A stretch of 64,000 nucleotides of DNA from Oscillospiraceae bacterium (GTDB lineage: Bacteria > Bacillota > Clostridia > Oscillospirales > Ruminococcaceae): assembly GCA_018110905.1 (NCBI GenBank), contig JAGBAZ010000002.1:24260-88259 (forward strand), read 5' to 3'. How positions within the stretch are numbered: position 1 is the stretch's first letter; every line of letters starts with the position of its first letter. Shown here one piece after another: positions 36,085 through 45,498 of this stretch. Position numbers and translations under genes: made by a program. The notes beneath the pieces were generated by a model. The model was given only the letters and a program-made list of their open reading frames with translations. It was not told the DNA's origin and did no database searches.

Positions 36085-36789
36085 ATGGATATTAAAACAA
36101 TAACTATGCTCTCAATAGGTACCGGTGCAATGCTTGTGCTCATAGCAATTCTTATGAAATGCTATAAAGTTGTGGTATGGAAGAGCGTTCCGGTTTCTCT
36201 TTTACTTACGGTTGCAGGAACAATAGGAACTTATATCTGGTATTTTGTTGAAACATCATATTTTAGTGGAAGATCTTATTATGGGGCAGTATTTCTTGTA
36301 CCGTTGATGTTTGTTTTTGTGGCAAAACTAATGAGGATTCCATATGATGATCTTATGGATTTTTGCGCACCTGCGGAATGTATAATGCTTGCAATCATGA
36401 AATACCAGTGTCTTACGGAAGGTTGTTGCGCTGGAAAAGTTTTGTATATTCTTGAAAACGGGGACCCCAAAATTTTTCCAAGTCAGATGGTTGAACTGAT
36501 AAACGCATTTTCAATAATGGCCGTTCTCATGTTGATGTGTTTTTCTAAAAAATACAGAGGAAAAATTTATCCGTGGTATATGGTTATTTATGGTTCAACC
36601 CGTTTTGTTTTAAACTATTTCAGAGAAACAGAACCACTTTTGATTGGACTTCCTGCAGGAAATCTTTGGTCATTGGTTGCGATTGTTATCGGTATAATGT
36701 GGATTAAAGATTATCAAATCAAGATTATAAAAAAAGAAAAAAACGAAAGATTGGATTCGGCTTGTGAAGAAAACGAATCCTCAACTTGA
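36085..36789 (+). CDS. Lgt-like (prolipoprotein diacylglyceryl transferase family) membrane protein
   Basis: A 234-aa polytopic membrane protein with about seven spans. Family resemblance is in CLTEGCCAGK, IFPSQMVELINA (position of the HPTQLYE motif, His lost), YMVIYGSTRFVLNYFRETE (the Arg/Glu segment) and LPAGNLWSLVAIVIG. The usual GRxxN-type motif is altered, so classical lipoprotein maturation is doubtful. None of the fibre proteins nearby has a lipobox. It may attach a lipid to, or otherwise handle, a protein of this locus (inference). ATG 36085 has GAGGAAAA upstream; the next gene begins 20 bases downstream. Confidence 0.72.
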   Translation: MDIKTITMLSIGTGAMLVLIAILMKCYKVVVWKSVPVSLLLTVAGTIGTYIWYFVETSYFSGRSYYGAVFLVPLMFVFVAKLMRIPYDDLMDFCAPAECIMLAIMKYQCLTEGCCAGKVLYILENGDPKIFPSQMVELINAFSIMAVLMLMCFSKKYRGKIYPWYMVIYGSTRFVLNYFRETEPLLIGLPAGNLWSLVAIVIGIMWIKDYQIKIIKKEKNERLDSACEENESST

Positions 36790-36809
36790 ATGAGAGAAAG
36801 GAGGCCACC

Positions 36810-38720
36810 ATGATGCTTGAAACAAAAAACAGATATGTTCCGCGGCTTTTGGCGGTGCTTCTTGCCTTTATATTTGTATTTTTCGGTACGGTATCTGTTT
36901 TTGCGGATGAAACTGTTGCAAAAGGTCCTTCGGCTGCAGAAGAAATATCTGCAGAAGCTGAAGAAGCAAATCTGGATTCAGATGAGAATGTGCCAGAAAC
37001 TCTGGCAGTAACAAACGGATCTTGTGGGGCAAATTTAACATGGATTTTTTCTGCAGGGACGCTCACAATAACAGGTTCTGGAGACATGTATGATTACACA
37101 AAAAATTCTGCACCGTGGGATGATTTGAGCGAGGATATCATCCAAATAAGCTTGCCAGAAGGGCTTTCTGAAGTAGGAAATTTTTCATTTTATAATTGCA
37201 AAAATATTTCCACAATCACAATACCATCTTCTGTAACAAGGGTGGGAGAAAGTGCATTTGCACGTTGTAAAGAGTTGCAGATGGTAAATTTTGGAAATAG
37301 CATCAGAACCATTGAAAATGCTGCTTTTATGGATTGCCGCAAACTTAAATCAATAAATTTGCCAAATAATCTTACTTCCATTGGCATGAAAAGTTTTTAC
37401 CGTTGTGAATCAATCACATCAGTAACAATTCCAAGCAGTGTTACACAAATGGGAGTTTCTGTTTTTGCTTATTGCAAGAGCCTTGTTTCTGCAAATATCA
37501 AAGCATCGATAAAAGCGTTACCTGAATACACATTTTATGGTTGTGAGATGCTAAGTTCAGTATCTCTCCCGGACTCAACTGAAGACATAAATACATTTTC
37601 ATTTTATGGATGCGATAATTTGAATACGGTCTATTACAGCGGTACAAATAAAACCCCGGATGAGATGCAAGATTCAATTGAAAATAATTCTTCTGGTTTT
37701 AAAAATGATATCACAATAACTGACAGCGCTATTTCTGGAAAGACCGAAACGAGTTTTGAGCAGGAAAAAGGAAACGGAACAATTACGGAAGGCGAAATCA
37801 GTCTTGTAGAAGGAAAAGAATCGTCTGTTTCCACAATGGTCACTACAGATTATACGGTAACTTTTCCGGAGAAAGATAAAGATGAAACCATTTCAGAAGT
37901 TACAACTGGAGCAACTTTTGTTGATGTTACCGTTATTGTAAATGGCGAACAAGGCTGGTCGGAAGTTATTGGAGAAACGGAAAGCATTATTAAAAATTAC
38001 GGAAACAATGCTGACGGAAGCGAAAAAAATATCGGAATTTCGCTTTATCTCAACGGAAACGTGACGATTGACGGCGGTTTCATCGAAGCCATTGCAGGAA
38101 AAAATGTTACCGTAACAGTTATGACTTCCGATGGCTCGATCTGGAAAATCAACGGAAAAAATGTTGATACGGCGGAACTTTCCGGAGAATACAACCTTGC
38201 TTATGTTATAGAAGCTGTTCCACCTGAAGTTTGTGCGGATTTCGGAGTGAGCACCGCATTCATGCTCAAATTCCTTGAACCTGCTCAGGTGGATGCAGAG
38301 GTGCTCATTCATATAGGAACACTGTTCGGAAGACAGAACGCAACACTTTTCCAGAAAAACAAAGAGCTTGACCGTTTGCAAAGCGTTGTTGTGGATAACG
38401 AAGGATATGCTCATTTCTACCTTGGATCTGTAAGCGAAAAAACAGAATATTATATCGCGATGAATCTTCCGGACGCAGCGGGAGAAGCACTTATTCCGGA
38501 AAACATGCTTGCGGAATACGGCAATCCGGAATATATCGAACCGATTAAATATGAGATAACGGGAAGAACCTCTTCCTGGGGAATGAATCTTGGTCAGGTC
38601 ATGGGAATTCTCGGCGGAGTTATGGCCGGGGTAATAATCCTTGTTGGCGGAATAATGTTTATCTGGAACAGACAAAGACTCAAAAACGGATATGTTCCTA
38701 AATTTGATGACGAAGAATAA
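36810..38720 (+). CDS. Leucine-rich-repeat (BspA-type) surface protein with C-terminal membrane anchor
   Basis: About 636 aa. Signal peptide (ends FGTVSVFADET), then six or so LRR_5/BspA-like repeats (about 95-280), seen as FYNCKNISTITIPSSVTRVG, FARCKELQMVNFGNSI and FYRCESITSVTIPSSVTQMG. A beta-rich region follows, and one membrane span (GILGGVMAGVIILVGGIMFIW) with a short charged tail. BspA-type repeats mediate binding to host or neighbouring cells. AAAGGAGG precedes two adjacent ATGs (36810, 36813). Codon choice is weaker in the repeat half than in the C-terminal half. It is the last gene before a terminator. Confidence 0.82.
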   Translation: MMLETKNRYVPRLLAVLLAFIFVFFGTVSVFADETVAKGPSAAEEISAEAEEANLDSDENVPETLAVTNGSCGANLTWIFSAGTLTITGSGDMYDYTKNSAPWDDLSEDIIQISLPEGLSEVGNFSFYNCKNISTITIPSSVTRVGESAFARCKELQMVNFGNSIRTIENAAFMDCRKLKSINLPNNLTSIGMKSFYRCESITSVTIPSSVTQMGVSVFAYCKSLVSANIKASIKALPEYTFYGCEMLSSVSLPDSTEDINTFSFYGCDNLNTVYYSGTNKTPDEMQDSIENNSSGFKNDITITDSAISGKTETSFEQEKGNGTITEGEISLVEGKESSVSTMVTTDYTVTFPEKDKDETISEVTTGATFVDVTVIVNGEQGWSEVIGETESIIKNYGNNADGSEKNIGISLYLNGNVTIDGGFIEAIAGKNVTVTVMTSDGSIWKINGKNVDTAELSGEYNLAYVIEAVPPEVCADFGVSTAFMLKFLEPAQVDAEVLIHIGTLFGRQNATLFQKNKELDRLQSVVVDNEGYAHFYLGSVSEKTEYYIAMNLPDAAGEALIPENMLAEYGNPEYIEPIKYEITGRTSSWGMNLGQVMGILGGVMAGVIILVGGIMFIWNRQRLKNGYVPKFDDEE

Positions 38721-38726
38721 ATCGAC

Positions 38727-38760
38727 AAAACACCCGAAATTTTTTCGGGTGTTTTCTTTA
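38727..38760 (+). terminator. Terminator closing the surface-fibre locus
   Basis: AAAACACCCGAAA (38727-38739) pairs with the TTTCGGGTGTTTT arm (to 38755), then TTTTCTTT. It is the first clear intrinsic terminator after 12.2 kb, consistent with one long transcription unit of about 26 kb. Confidence 0.88.
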
Positions 38761-38824
38761 TAATATTAAATAAATGAATAAAAAAGTATTGCATAACAAA
38801 AAAAAGTGTGATAAACTAACAATG

Positions 38825-38830
38825 TATAAT
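38825..38830 (+). promoter_or_regulatory. Possible -10 element of the giant NPETG protein gene
   Basis: TATAAT at 38825-38830 preceded by TG. No good -35 lies 17 bases upstream. The gap 38761-38918 holds no gene; a short GTGT/ACAC hairpin (38884-38896) precedes the ribosome binding site. Confidence 0.35.
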
Positions 38831-38918
38831 TATGGCTTGTATTGCGCCCTTTTTTAGGAAACGTAAAACAGCCGGAGGTATATGTGTTTTCACACACTAA
38901 ATCACAGGAGGAGATATG

Positions 38919-41900
38919 ATGAAAACTAAAACACCGATTTTGTCGCGTTGTTTGGCAATGCTCCTTGCATTGGTACTTTCTTTTGCCAATGTTCCGGGTC
39001 TTGTTCTCACTGCATTCGCAGCAGAAGCAGCTTCTGTCGGTGCCGGTGAAGTAGTAGCTGAAAATTATACTACTCTCACTGACGAAGAAAAAGCACTTCT
39101 CAAATCCGGTTATCTTGCCGGGGATTATACTATTGAGTATTCTGTTCCCGAAGACAGCGATGACCTTGTTGAAGTAAATGCTGACGAAAAGAAAATTACT
39201 GCAAAACCGTTTTCCGATTGGACTGCAGTAAAAGCAGAAATCGTTGTAGATGAAGCAGTTGAAGAAACTGTTTCTCTTGTTGACGGCGAAGCCAACTATT
39301 CTTATTCCGGCAATGCTTTCTCTGTAAAAGTTACTTATGAACTTGTAAGAAAAGTTGATAACCAGGAAATGATGCTTGGCGCAATCGCACCTCTTAAACA
39401 GGGTGTTGCAAATATTGAAAAAGGTCTTTCTGCTGATACAAATCTTGGCGTTGTAGTTATGGCAAAAGACGTTCTTACCGATTTTGCAGACGGGTTCAAT
39501 ATACTTGTTGGCGGTAGTTTTAATTATTATGTAAAATTCAATGAACCGGCAACGAAAGCGGTATATGAATTTAATTCGCAAATTGAAGCAAATGACGGAA
39601 GACTTGATTTGCAGGTTATGAACGAGGAATGCTCTAGTAAAACAAAGTTCCTTGTTGAAAACGGGGCAGATTACAAAGCCTGTCTTGCTGAAACATACAA
39701 ACTTTTGAACGATATAAAAGAAGATCCTTTTATGAAGGATACTTTTGTTGAACAGTTCATTCAGGCTAATGATCCTACTTCGTATGCTACATTCAAGGCA
39801 TTTAAAGACATTATTTCAACCCTTGTTGCAGCTCTTGAACCCGCAGCAAATGCTGAGTGGGTAACTGAAGATCTTGTAAAAGACGGAGCAAACTATGCAG
39901 TTATTGATGTTCTTGTTGCAAATCTTGGTGAACTTACCGAAGTGGAAGCAAGCTCCAATCTTAAAATTGCAGAAGCTACTGTTCTTGCAACCATGAACAC
40001 CAAAAATGTTGCAGTAAAAGTTGTTCTCAACGTTGTTGAAGATGCAATCGGTTCCGATGCAATTGTTGAATATGCTCACAAAGACGGTTCTGTTATCGTA
40101 AACGCAGATGCAACCGCTGATGATGTTGCTGCAAAAGTTCTTGCAAGCGGAATCGAAGCAGCTGCAATTGCTGAATGGGGAACTGCTTATGCTGCAGAGC
40201 ATTTCAACAAAGAAGTTACTGCAGAAGCAGAAGCATATACTATTACTTACAGCCCCAAAAACTATACTGTAACTCTTGGATATGCTGACAACATGACCGT
40301 TCCTTACGGTTACAAATATGTTCTTCCGGTACATGATGACGTCACCAAAGCTTATGACTATAAAGTAAATGGCGTTAAAACCGCACAGAACGAAGTTGTT
40401 GTAATTACCGGCGATACCGAAATTACAAGAACTCTCGGCAAATCTTATACCAATGACGATCTTTATGCCATCATTGCAAAAAACTATGGCAATGATGTTG
40501 TAAAAGCAATCCTTAATTCCGGCGCACTTTCCGGAAACGAAACAATCAGTTACCGTAAACCCGACCCGGCTGATGCAGGTTCCCTTCTTGAACTTAAAGA
40601 CGGAAAACTTACTGCAGCAGAAGCTTATCCCTCCTCCTATGAAGGTCTTGATTGGGCTCCTTACACTTACGGTGTAGAAGGTAATGAAACCGAATTTGAC
40701 GGAAACGTTGTTGATTGGCCTGCAGACAAAAAAGAAGTTAAAGCTCAGTACAAACTTGAACTTACCAACTTCACTGTAGACGAAGTAAAAGCTATTCTTG
40801 ATCTTGCAAAAGAAATCAAAGAAGATGCAGAAGCACAGAAATCCGCAATGGAAAGCCTTGCTGGTATTGATGAACTCAAAGATCTTAACAAAACCATGTT
40901 CGGCGCTATGGGCGGTGCAATCAACACCACCGACTTTACTCCTGACGACGGCACTGATACCGACGCAGAAAACCTTGAGATCCGTGCATATTTCAAAGAA
41001 GTTATCGACGAAATTGTTAACAACCATTTCTCCGGTACCGAACTTCTCATTTCCAAATATGTTTCCGGATATGAAGTAAACGGCCTTGCTTATTATTATC
41101 AGAACGCAGAAGCAATCAGAGCAGAAGTTAATAAACTGGCAAGCTATCTCGGTAAAATGACCGATAAAGAAGAAGCCCTCGTTATAATGCTTAACGCAGT
41201 AGGCTATGGTCAGTATGTTGACAAAATTTCCGGAGTAGAAGAAAAACTCAATACTTATCTTGACAAACTTTCTGCTCCCAATGCTGCAATCGATACTGAG
41301 AGCGTAAATCTTGCAAACCTTGTAAATGCAGTTAACATGTCTGGCGAAGCAACTTATACCACTCCCGGCCATCCTTATGTTGTTTCTGCAGAACTTACCG
41401 CACTTGATGAAAGCCAGGTTAACGTTCAGGTAATTATCGAAGTTCCCGGAAACGAAGCAACCGTAACCGGCGCTTCTGTTGATAAAGAAACTGTTATCGA
41501 TCAGGCTTACATCAACGAACTTAAAGGAAAAGTTGATGCAAAAGTTGCAGAACTCCTTTCCGGCAAACAGGCATACTATGAACTTTCTGTAGAAGGCGGA
41601 AAAACTGTTGAAAGTCTTCTTAACGAAAAGCTTACCGGACAGATCAACCTTTATTACACTTATTCTCTTAAAGAATATACCGTAAAGATCGACGGTGAAG
41701 CAGACCAGACTGTAACTATCAACAAACTTTATATCGACCTTCCCAAACATCCCAAAGCAGCAGAAGGTTTTGAATACAGATATACCGTTGATGGTGTTGA
41801 AACCGCAGCTTCCACCTATACCTTTACTCTTGATCAGATCGATGATCTCTTCGTAGATGATGTTTACACCATTACCCGTGCTGAATACAATACCAAACAG

Positions 41901-44900
41901 GAAGAATTTGAAGAAAACTTCGGCGATTGGTTTGTTAAAGACGCAGAGGGAAATGTTGTTGCTCTTAAAGCAAAAGTTGATGCCAACAAAGACGGAGTTA
42001 TGGATTTCGCAATGAAACTCCTCGAAGGCGGCTATGAATATATCGGCCTTAACGGCGAACCCTTCGTTTACATGAACGACGGTGCTCTTGAAATCTGCAT
42101 GCAGACTTTTGTCAATGCACTTCTCAATGACGAAACATTCACCAGCGATATGCTCATCGCTCTTGGCACAAACGGAAAAGGCGCAATCCTTAATACCACC
42201 ATCCAGCTTGGTAACGAAGTTGAAGGCAAAGTAGTAATCGCAGAAGATAAACCCTTCACCCTTTACCTCAACAGCGTTCCTTCCCAGATGGGAACTGTTT
42301 CCAAAGGTCTTGACGCAATCAAAGATTACCTTACCTTTGGTGCAAAAGACGGTGTTCTTGAAGTAACCGCAGACCTTCCCGAAAAAGTTTACGAAGTATA
42401 TCTTGCAGCAATGCTTGCAACCGGCAATGTTGACAAAACCGACATTACCGCACTTAATTCCGCAATTGCTTACCAGTTCCTCTGGGATTACATCGATATT
42501 ATCGTAAACAGCGGTGCAACCACCCAGACTTACACCAACACTCTTGCAAAACTCGGAATTGATAAAGACCTTACCGGTTATGAAAAATATTATAACCTTG
42601 TACAGAAAGCTCTTTCCGATCCCGATATGATCATTGCAGGTTCCGAAGGCGATGACTTTGCCATTACTATAAATGCTCCTACCAAAACCGCAGTAGACAA
42701 ACTTATCAGCGTTCTTGGACTTGGCAATAACGAACAGATAAATCTTTATGTAGGATATGTTAAAGAATACAAAGGCGAAGGCAGCCCGCTTACTGTTAAA
42801 GCAATCGCAAAACTTGCTGACGCAGGCACTGCATTTGAAGCAGCCCTTGTTGACATCAGACAACCTGCAAACAAAACTATCGATCACCTTAAAAAATTTG
42901 ACTTCACCAAAGATCTTGATGCACGTGCAGACGAGATTGCCGGCGAAGCAGCAATCATCCTTCTCGATGATATCGGCACCACCGATCCTGACGGAAAAGT
43001 AAGCCTTGTATTTAACGATACAACTATCATCGACCTTAACGGCCACACCATTAACGGTACTATCACCGCCGCTAATAACTGCAAAGTTCTTATCTTCGAT
43101 TCCAGCCTCAACACCTATAACTGCGGCGGCGTAACCGGTGGAATTTCCGGCAACGTTACCATTGTTGGCGGTGTATATGGAAGCGATGTAAGCGCATTCC
43201 TTCCCGATGGTTTCGTTCTTGACGGCAACACCGTTCGCAACGAACTTTACACCAACGAAGAAGATGAAGACGGCAACGTAATTTTCAACATCGATGCAGA
43301 CGTTATCAATGCAGACATCGACAGCTACACCAAAGCTGCAGCAGCAATCGCAGCTGATATGGCAGTTGATCTTGTTCTCAACTATTTCACCTGCGCATCT
43401 CTCGATATTGTAAATACCGAAGATGACGAAACTTACAGCATTTATAACATTTCTGTTGAAGACATCATCGGTCTTTATGCAGGAACCAACCGCAAAGAAG
43501 CTCTTATCAACACTGCTCTCGGCTTTGTAAGCCTTGATGATATCAACGGTTTCATCAACTATGTAATTGATGAACTTATGGCTTTCGCAGATGTTGAAGC
43601 AGCAATCCGCGGAAACGCTCCGATTCTTACTCTTGATGCAAAAGTAAGTCCCTGGTACGTAAGAGTTGCCCGCAACGCAAACGAAGATTACATCGAACTC
43701 GGAATTGTTCCCAACCCCGATGTAGTAGAAGAATTCTCCATCGGTCTCAGAATGGCCGGCACCGAAGCACAGAAAGAGTTTGCAGCAGACATTATAGGCG
43801 TTCTTTCCGATATCGTTGTAGCTGACAGAACTGATGCTGATATCACTATCAACACCCCCAGCTATAAAGACAAGACCCTTTCCGTTTCCGGTTCCGCAGA
43901 AGCAACCGTTGTAATCGATGTTACTGAAGATCAGAACAACGAAAACGATGATTACATCGACTTTGCAAACGAAGATTACCTCAACGTTCTTGCAGTTGTA
44001 ATCGCAAACGGTGTTCCTGCTAAGAGAGATGCTCTTGTAGCAGCTGTTGCACCTGTTGGCGAAATGGATTACGATGCAATGAAAGAAGCAATCGATGAAG
44101 TAACTGCAAAAGAACTCTTCGATGCACTTAAAGCACTTTCCCGCAACGAAGACTTTGCTGATATGTGCGCAAGAATCGGTGTAACCGAAGATCTTGGCGA
44201 TGCAGCAAAACTTGAAGAGATTTATCACCTTGTTGCATGCGCAGCAGGCAAAGGCCTTGAAACTCTTGATATCACCGGTCCCGACAGCAAACTTGGTAAC
44301 CTCTATGAAGGCGGTTATTATCAGCTTTCCGGCACCCGCAGCGCAAACAAATCTGTTTCCGCAAAAGGATTCACTATTAATGTTGGCGCTGAAGATGTTA
44401 AAGTTGACATTAAAGTAAAACTTTATCCCGAAGTTGAAGAGTGCAAACATTCTGAAACTGAAACTATAAAGGGCTATCCTGCAACCTGCACTGCAACCGG
44501 ACTTACTGACGGCGTAAAATGCTCTGTCTGCGGTGAAATCCTTGTTGAACAGGAAGAAATTCCTATGATTGATCATAGCAGAGAAACTGTTCCCGGAAAA
44601 GCTCCTACCTGCACCGAGCCTGGACTTACTGACGGCGTAAAATGCTCCGTCTGCGGCGAAATCCTTGTTGAACAGGAAGAAATTCCTATGATTGATCATA
44701 GCAGAGAAACTGTTCCCGGAAAAGCTCCTACCTGCACCGAGCCCGGACTTACTGACGGCGTAAAATGCTCCGTCTGCGGCGAAATCCTTGTTGAACAGGA
44801 AGAAATTCCTGCCGGTTGTTATGACGCCGACGGCGACCACAAGTGCGACCGCTGCGGAAACTATCTTCCTAATGCACCGCATGTTTGGTCTGAAACCAAA

Positions 44901-45365
44901 TATGAATGGGTTAAAACAAGTGATGGTAAATATTACTGCGTAGCAACCAGAACCTGCGATTGCGGCTATGAACAGAGCGTTTCTGTTGAGGCTGCAATAG
45001 TTGAACGTGACGAAGGTACTTGTGTTGAAGAAGGTTACATTAAGTATTATGCAGACTTTGATGATCTTCTTGATTGGGTAGTAGATCAAGATAAGACAAT
45101 ATATACTGGTCTCGGCGATCATGATTACGGTGCATGGCATACTGTTGTAAGACCTACCACCAGCAGAAGAGGCAGACAGGAAAGAGTATGTAAGATCTGC
45201 GGACATGTTGATACAAGATATCTCGCTAAACTTGACGAAGAAGAGAAGAAAGAAGAAACCGAAAAGAACCCCGAAACCGGTGCTTCCATCAATGTTGGCT
45301 CCGCAATTTCCGCAATCGCTGTAGTTGCAGGAACCGCATATGTTCTTTCCAACAAAAAACACTGA
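38919..45365 (+). CDS. Giant wall-anchored surface protein (NPETG signal)
   Basis: About 2148 aa. Signal peptide (CLAMLLALVLSFANVPGLVL, then TAFAAEAA), a long region of alternating helical and beta segments without recognised domains, a beta-helix-like patch near residue 1360 (IIDLNGHTINGTI, similar to the protein at 26862), three 41-residue Cys-pair repeats near 1840-1965, and a C-terminal sorting signal NPETG followed by a hydrophobic stretch and NKKH. Sortase attachment to peptidoglycan is expected. Strong codon bias suggests abundance. I prefer ATG 38919 (six bases after AGGAGG) over 38916. Own terminator follows. Ligand unknown; no sortase gene is in the window. Confidence 0.75.
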   Translation: MKTKTPILSRCLAMLLALVLSFANVPGLVLTAFAAEAASVGAGEVVAENYTTLTDEEKALLKSGYLAGDYTIEYSVPEDSDDLVEVNADEKKITAKPFSDWTAVKAEIVVDEAVEETVSLVDGEANYSYSGNAFSVKVTYELVRKVDNQEMMLGAIAPLKQGVANIEKGLSADTNLGVVVMAKDVLTDFADGFNILVGGSFNYYVKFNEPATKAVYEFNSQIEANDGRLDLQVMNEECSSKTKFLVENGADYKACLAETYKLLNDIKEDPFMKDTFVEQFIQANDPTSYATFKAFKDIISTLVAALEPAANAEWVTEDLVKDGANYAVIDVLVANLGELTEVEASSNLKIAEATVLATMNTKNVAVKVVLNVVEDAIGSDAIVEYAHKDGSVIVNADATADDVAAKVLASGIEAAAIAEWGTAYAAEHFNKEVTAEAEAYTITYSPKNYTVTLGYADNMTVPYGYKYVLPVHDDVTKAYDYKVNGVKTAQNEVVVITGDTEITRTLGKSYTNDDLYAIIAKNYGNDVVKAILNSGALSGNETISYRKPDPADAGSLLELKDGKLTAAEAYPSSYEGLDWAPYTYGVEGNETEFDGNVVDWPADKKEVKAQYKLELTNFTVDEVKAILDLAKEIKEDAEAQKSAMESLAGIDELKDLNKTMFGAMGGAINTTDFTPDDGTDTDAENLEIRAYFKEVIDEIVNNHFSGTELLISKYVSGYEVNGLAYYYQNAEAIRAEVNKLASYLGKMTDKEEALVIMLNAVGYGQYVDKISGVEEKLNTYLDKLSAPNAAIDTESVNLANLVNAVNMSGEATYTTPGHPYVVSAELTALDESQVNVQVIIEVPGNEATVTGASVDKETVIDQAYINELKGKVDAKVAELLSGKQAYYELSVEGGKTVESLLNEKLTGQINLYYTYSLKEYTVKIDGEADQTVTINKLYIDLPKHPKAAEGFEYRYTVDGVETAASTYTFTLDQIDDLFVDDVYTITRAEYNTKQEEFEENFGDWFVKDAEGNVVALKAKVDANKDGVMDFAMKLLEGGYEYIGLNGEPFVYMNDGALEICMQTFVNALLNDETFTSDMLIALGTNGKGAILNTTIQLGNEVEGKVVIAEDKPFTLYLNSVPSQMGTVSKGLDAIKDYLTFGAKDGVLEVTADLPEKVYEVYLAAMLATGNVDKTDITALNSAIAYQFLWDYIDIIVNSGATTQTYTNTLAKLGIDKDLTGYEKYYNLVQKALSDPDMIIAGSEGDDFAITINAPTKTAVDKLISVLGLGNNEQINLYVGYVKEYKGEGSPLTVKAIAKLADAGTAFEAALVDIRQPANKTIDHLKKFDFTKDLDARADEIAGEAAIILLDDIGTTDPDGKVSLVFNDTTIIDLNGHTINGTITAANNCKVLIFDSSLNTYNCGGVTGGISGNVTIVGGVYGSDVSAFLPDGFVLDGNTVRNELYTNEEDEDGNVIFNIDADVINADIDSYTKAAAAIAADMAVDLVLNYFTCASLDIVNTEDDETYSIYNISVEDIIGLYAGTNRKEALINTALGFVSLDDINGFINYVIDELMAFADVEAAIRGNAPILTLDAKVSPWYVRVARNANEDYIELGIVPNPDVVEEFSIGLRMAGTEAQKEFAADIIGVLSDIVVADRTDADITINTPSYKDKTLSVSGSAEATVVIDVTEDQNNENDDYIDFANEDYLNVLAVVIANGVPAKRDALVAAVAPVGEMDYDAMKEAIDEVTAKELFDALKALSRNEDFADMCARIGVTEDLGDAAKLEEIYHLVACAAGKGLETLDITGPDSKLGNLYEGGYYQLSGTRSANKSVSAKGFTINVGAEDVKVDIKVKLYPEVEECKHSETETIKGYPATCTATGLTDGVKCSVCGEILVEQEEIPMIDHSRETVPGKAPTCTEPGLTDGVKCSVCGEILVEQEEIPMIDHSRETVPGKAPTCTEPGLTDGVKCSVCGEILVEQEEIPAGCYDADGDHKCDRCGNYLPNAPHVWSETKYEWVKTSDGKYYCVATRTCDCGYEQSVSVEAAIVERDEGTCVEEGYIKYYADFDDLLDWVVDQDKTIYTGLGDHDYGAWHTVVRPTTSRRGRQERVCKICGHVDTRYLAKLDEEEKKEETEKNPETGASINVGSAISAIAVVAGTAYVLSNKKH
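44445..44813 (+). repeat. Tandem 123-bp repeats (three units) inside the giant surface gene
   Basis: Units start near 44445, 44568 and 44691. Units two and three are almost identical at DNA level; the first has diverged. Each encodes 41 residues with the pattern CTxxGLTDGVKCSVCGEIL, a paired-Cys motif common in clostridial surface proteins. The period was counted directly from the sequence. Confidence 0.92.
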
Positions 45366-45391
45366 TAATCAGCTTTAAAAACTGATTTATA

Positions 45392-45428
45392 AAAAAGAGC
45401 ACGGCAAAAGCCGTGCTCTTTTTCTTTT
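45392..45428 (+). terminator. Terminator of the giant surface gene
   Basis: 14-bp stem AAAAAGAGCACGGC (45392-45405) with 45410-45423, AAAA loop, then TTCTTTT. Confidence 0.95.
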
Positions 45429-45438
45429 ACAAATGGTG

Positions 45439-45467
45439 TTGACGGAAAGAGAAAAATGGCTTAAAAT
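45439..45467 (+). promoter_or_regulatory. Promoter of the small secreted protein gene
   Basis: -35 TTGACG (45439-45444), 17-base spacer, -10 TAAAAT (45462-45467); start codon 32 bases further on. Confidence 0.75.
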
Positions 45468-45498
45468 TAAAGCAATAACAAAGTTAAGAGGGCGAATT

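Noticed and set aside
36085..36789. Housekeeping lgt gene
   Set aside because: The His of the HPTQLYE motif and the conserved Arg/Asn loop are altered, and the genomic position is within the fibre locus; assigned only as Lgt-like.
39816..45362. 1848-codon open frame on the minus strand opposite the giant surface gene, and similar long minus frames at 8979-11792, 16450-18942 and 33857-35827
   Set aside because: They run antisense to well-supported genes, have no ribosome binding sites, and encode Cys/Phe/Ile-rich nonsense; they arise from the codon bias (few TTA/CTA/TCA codons) of the + strand genes.
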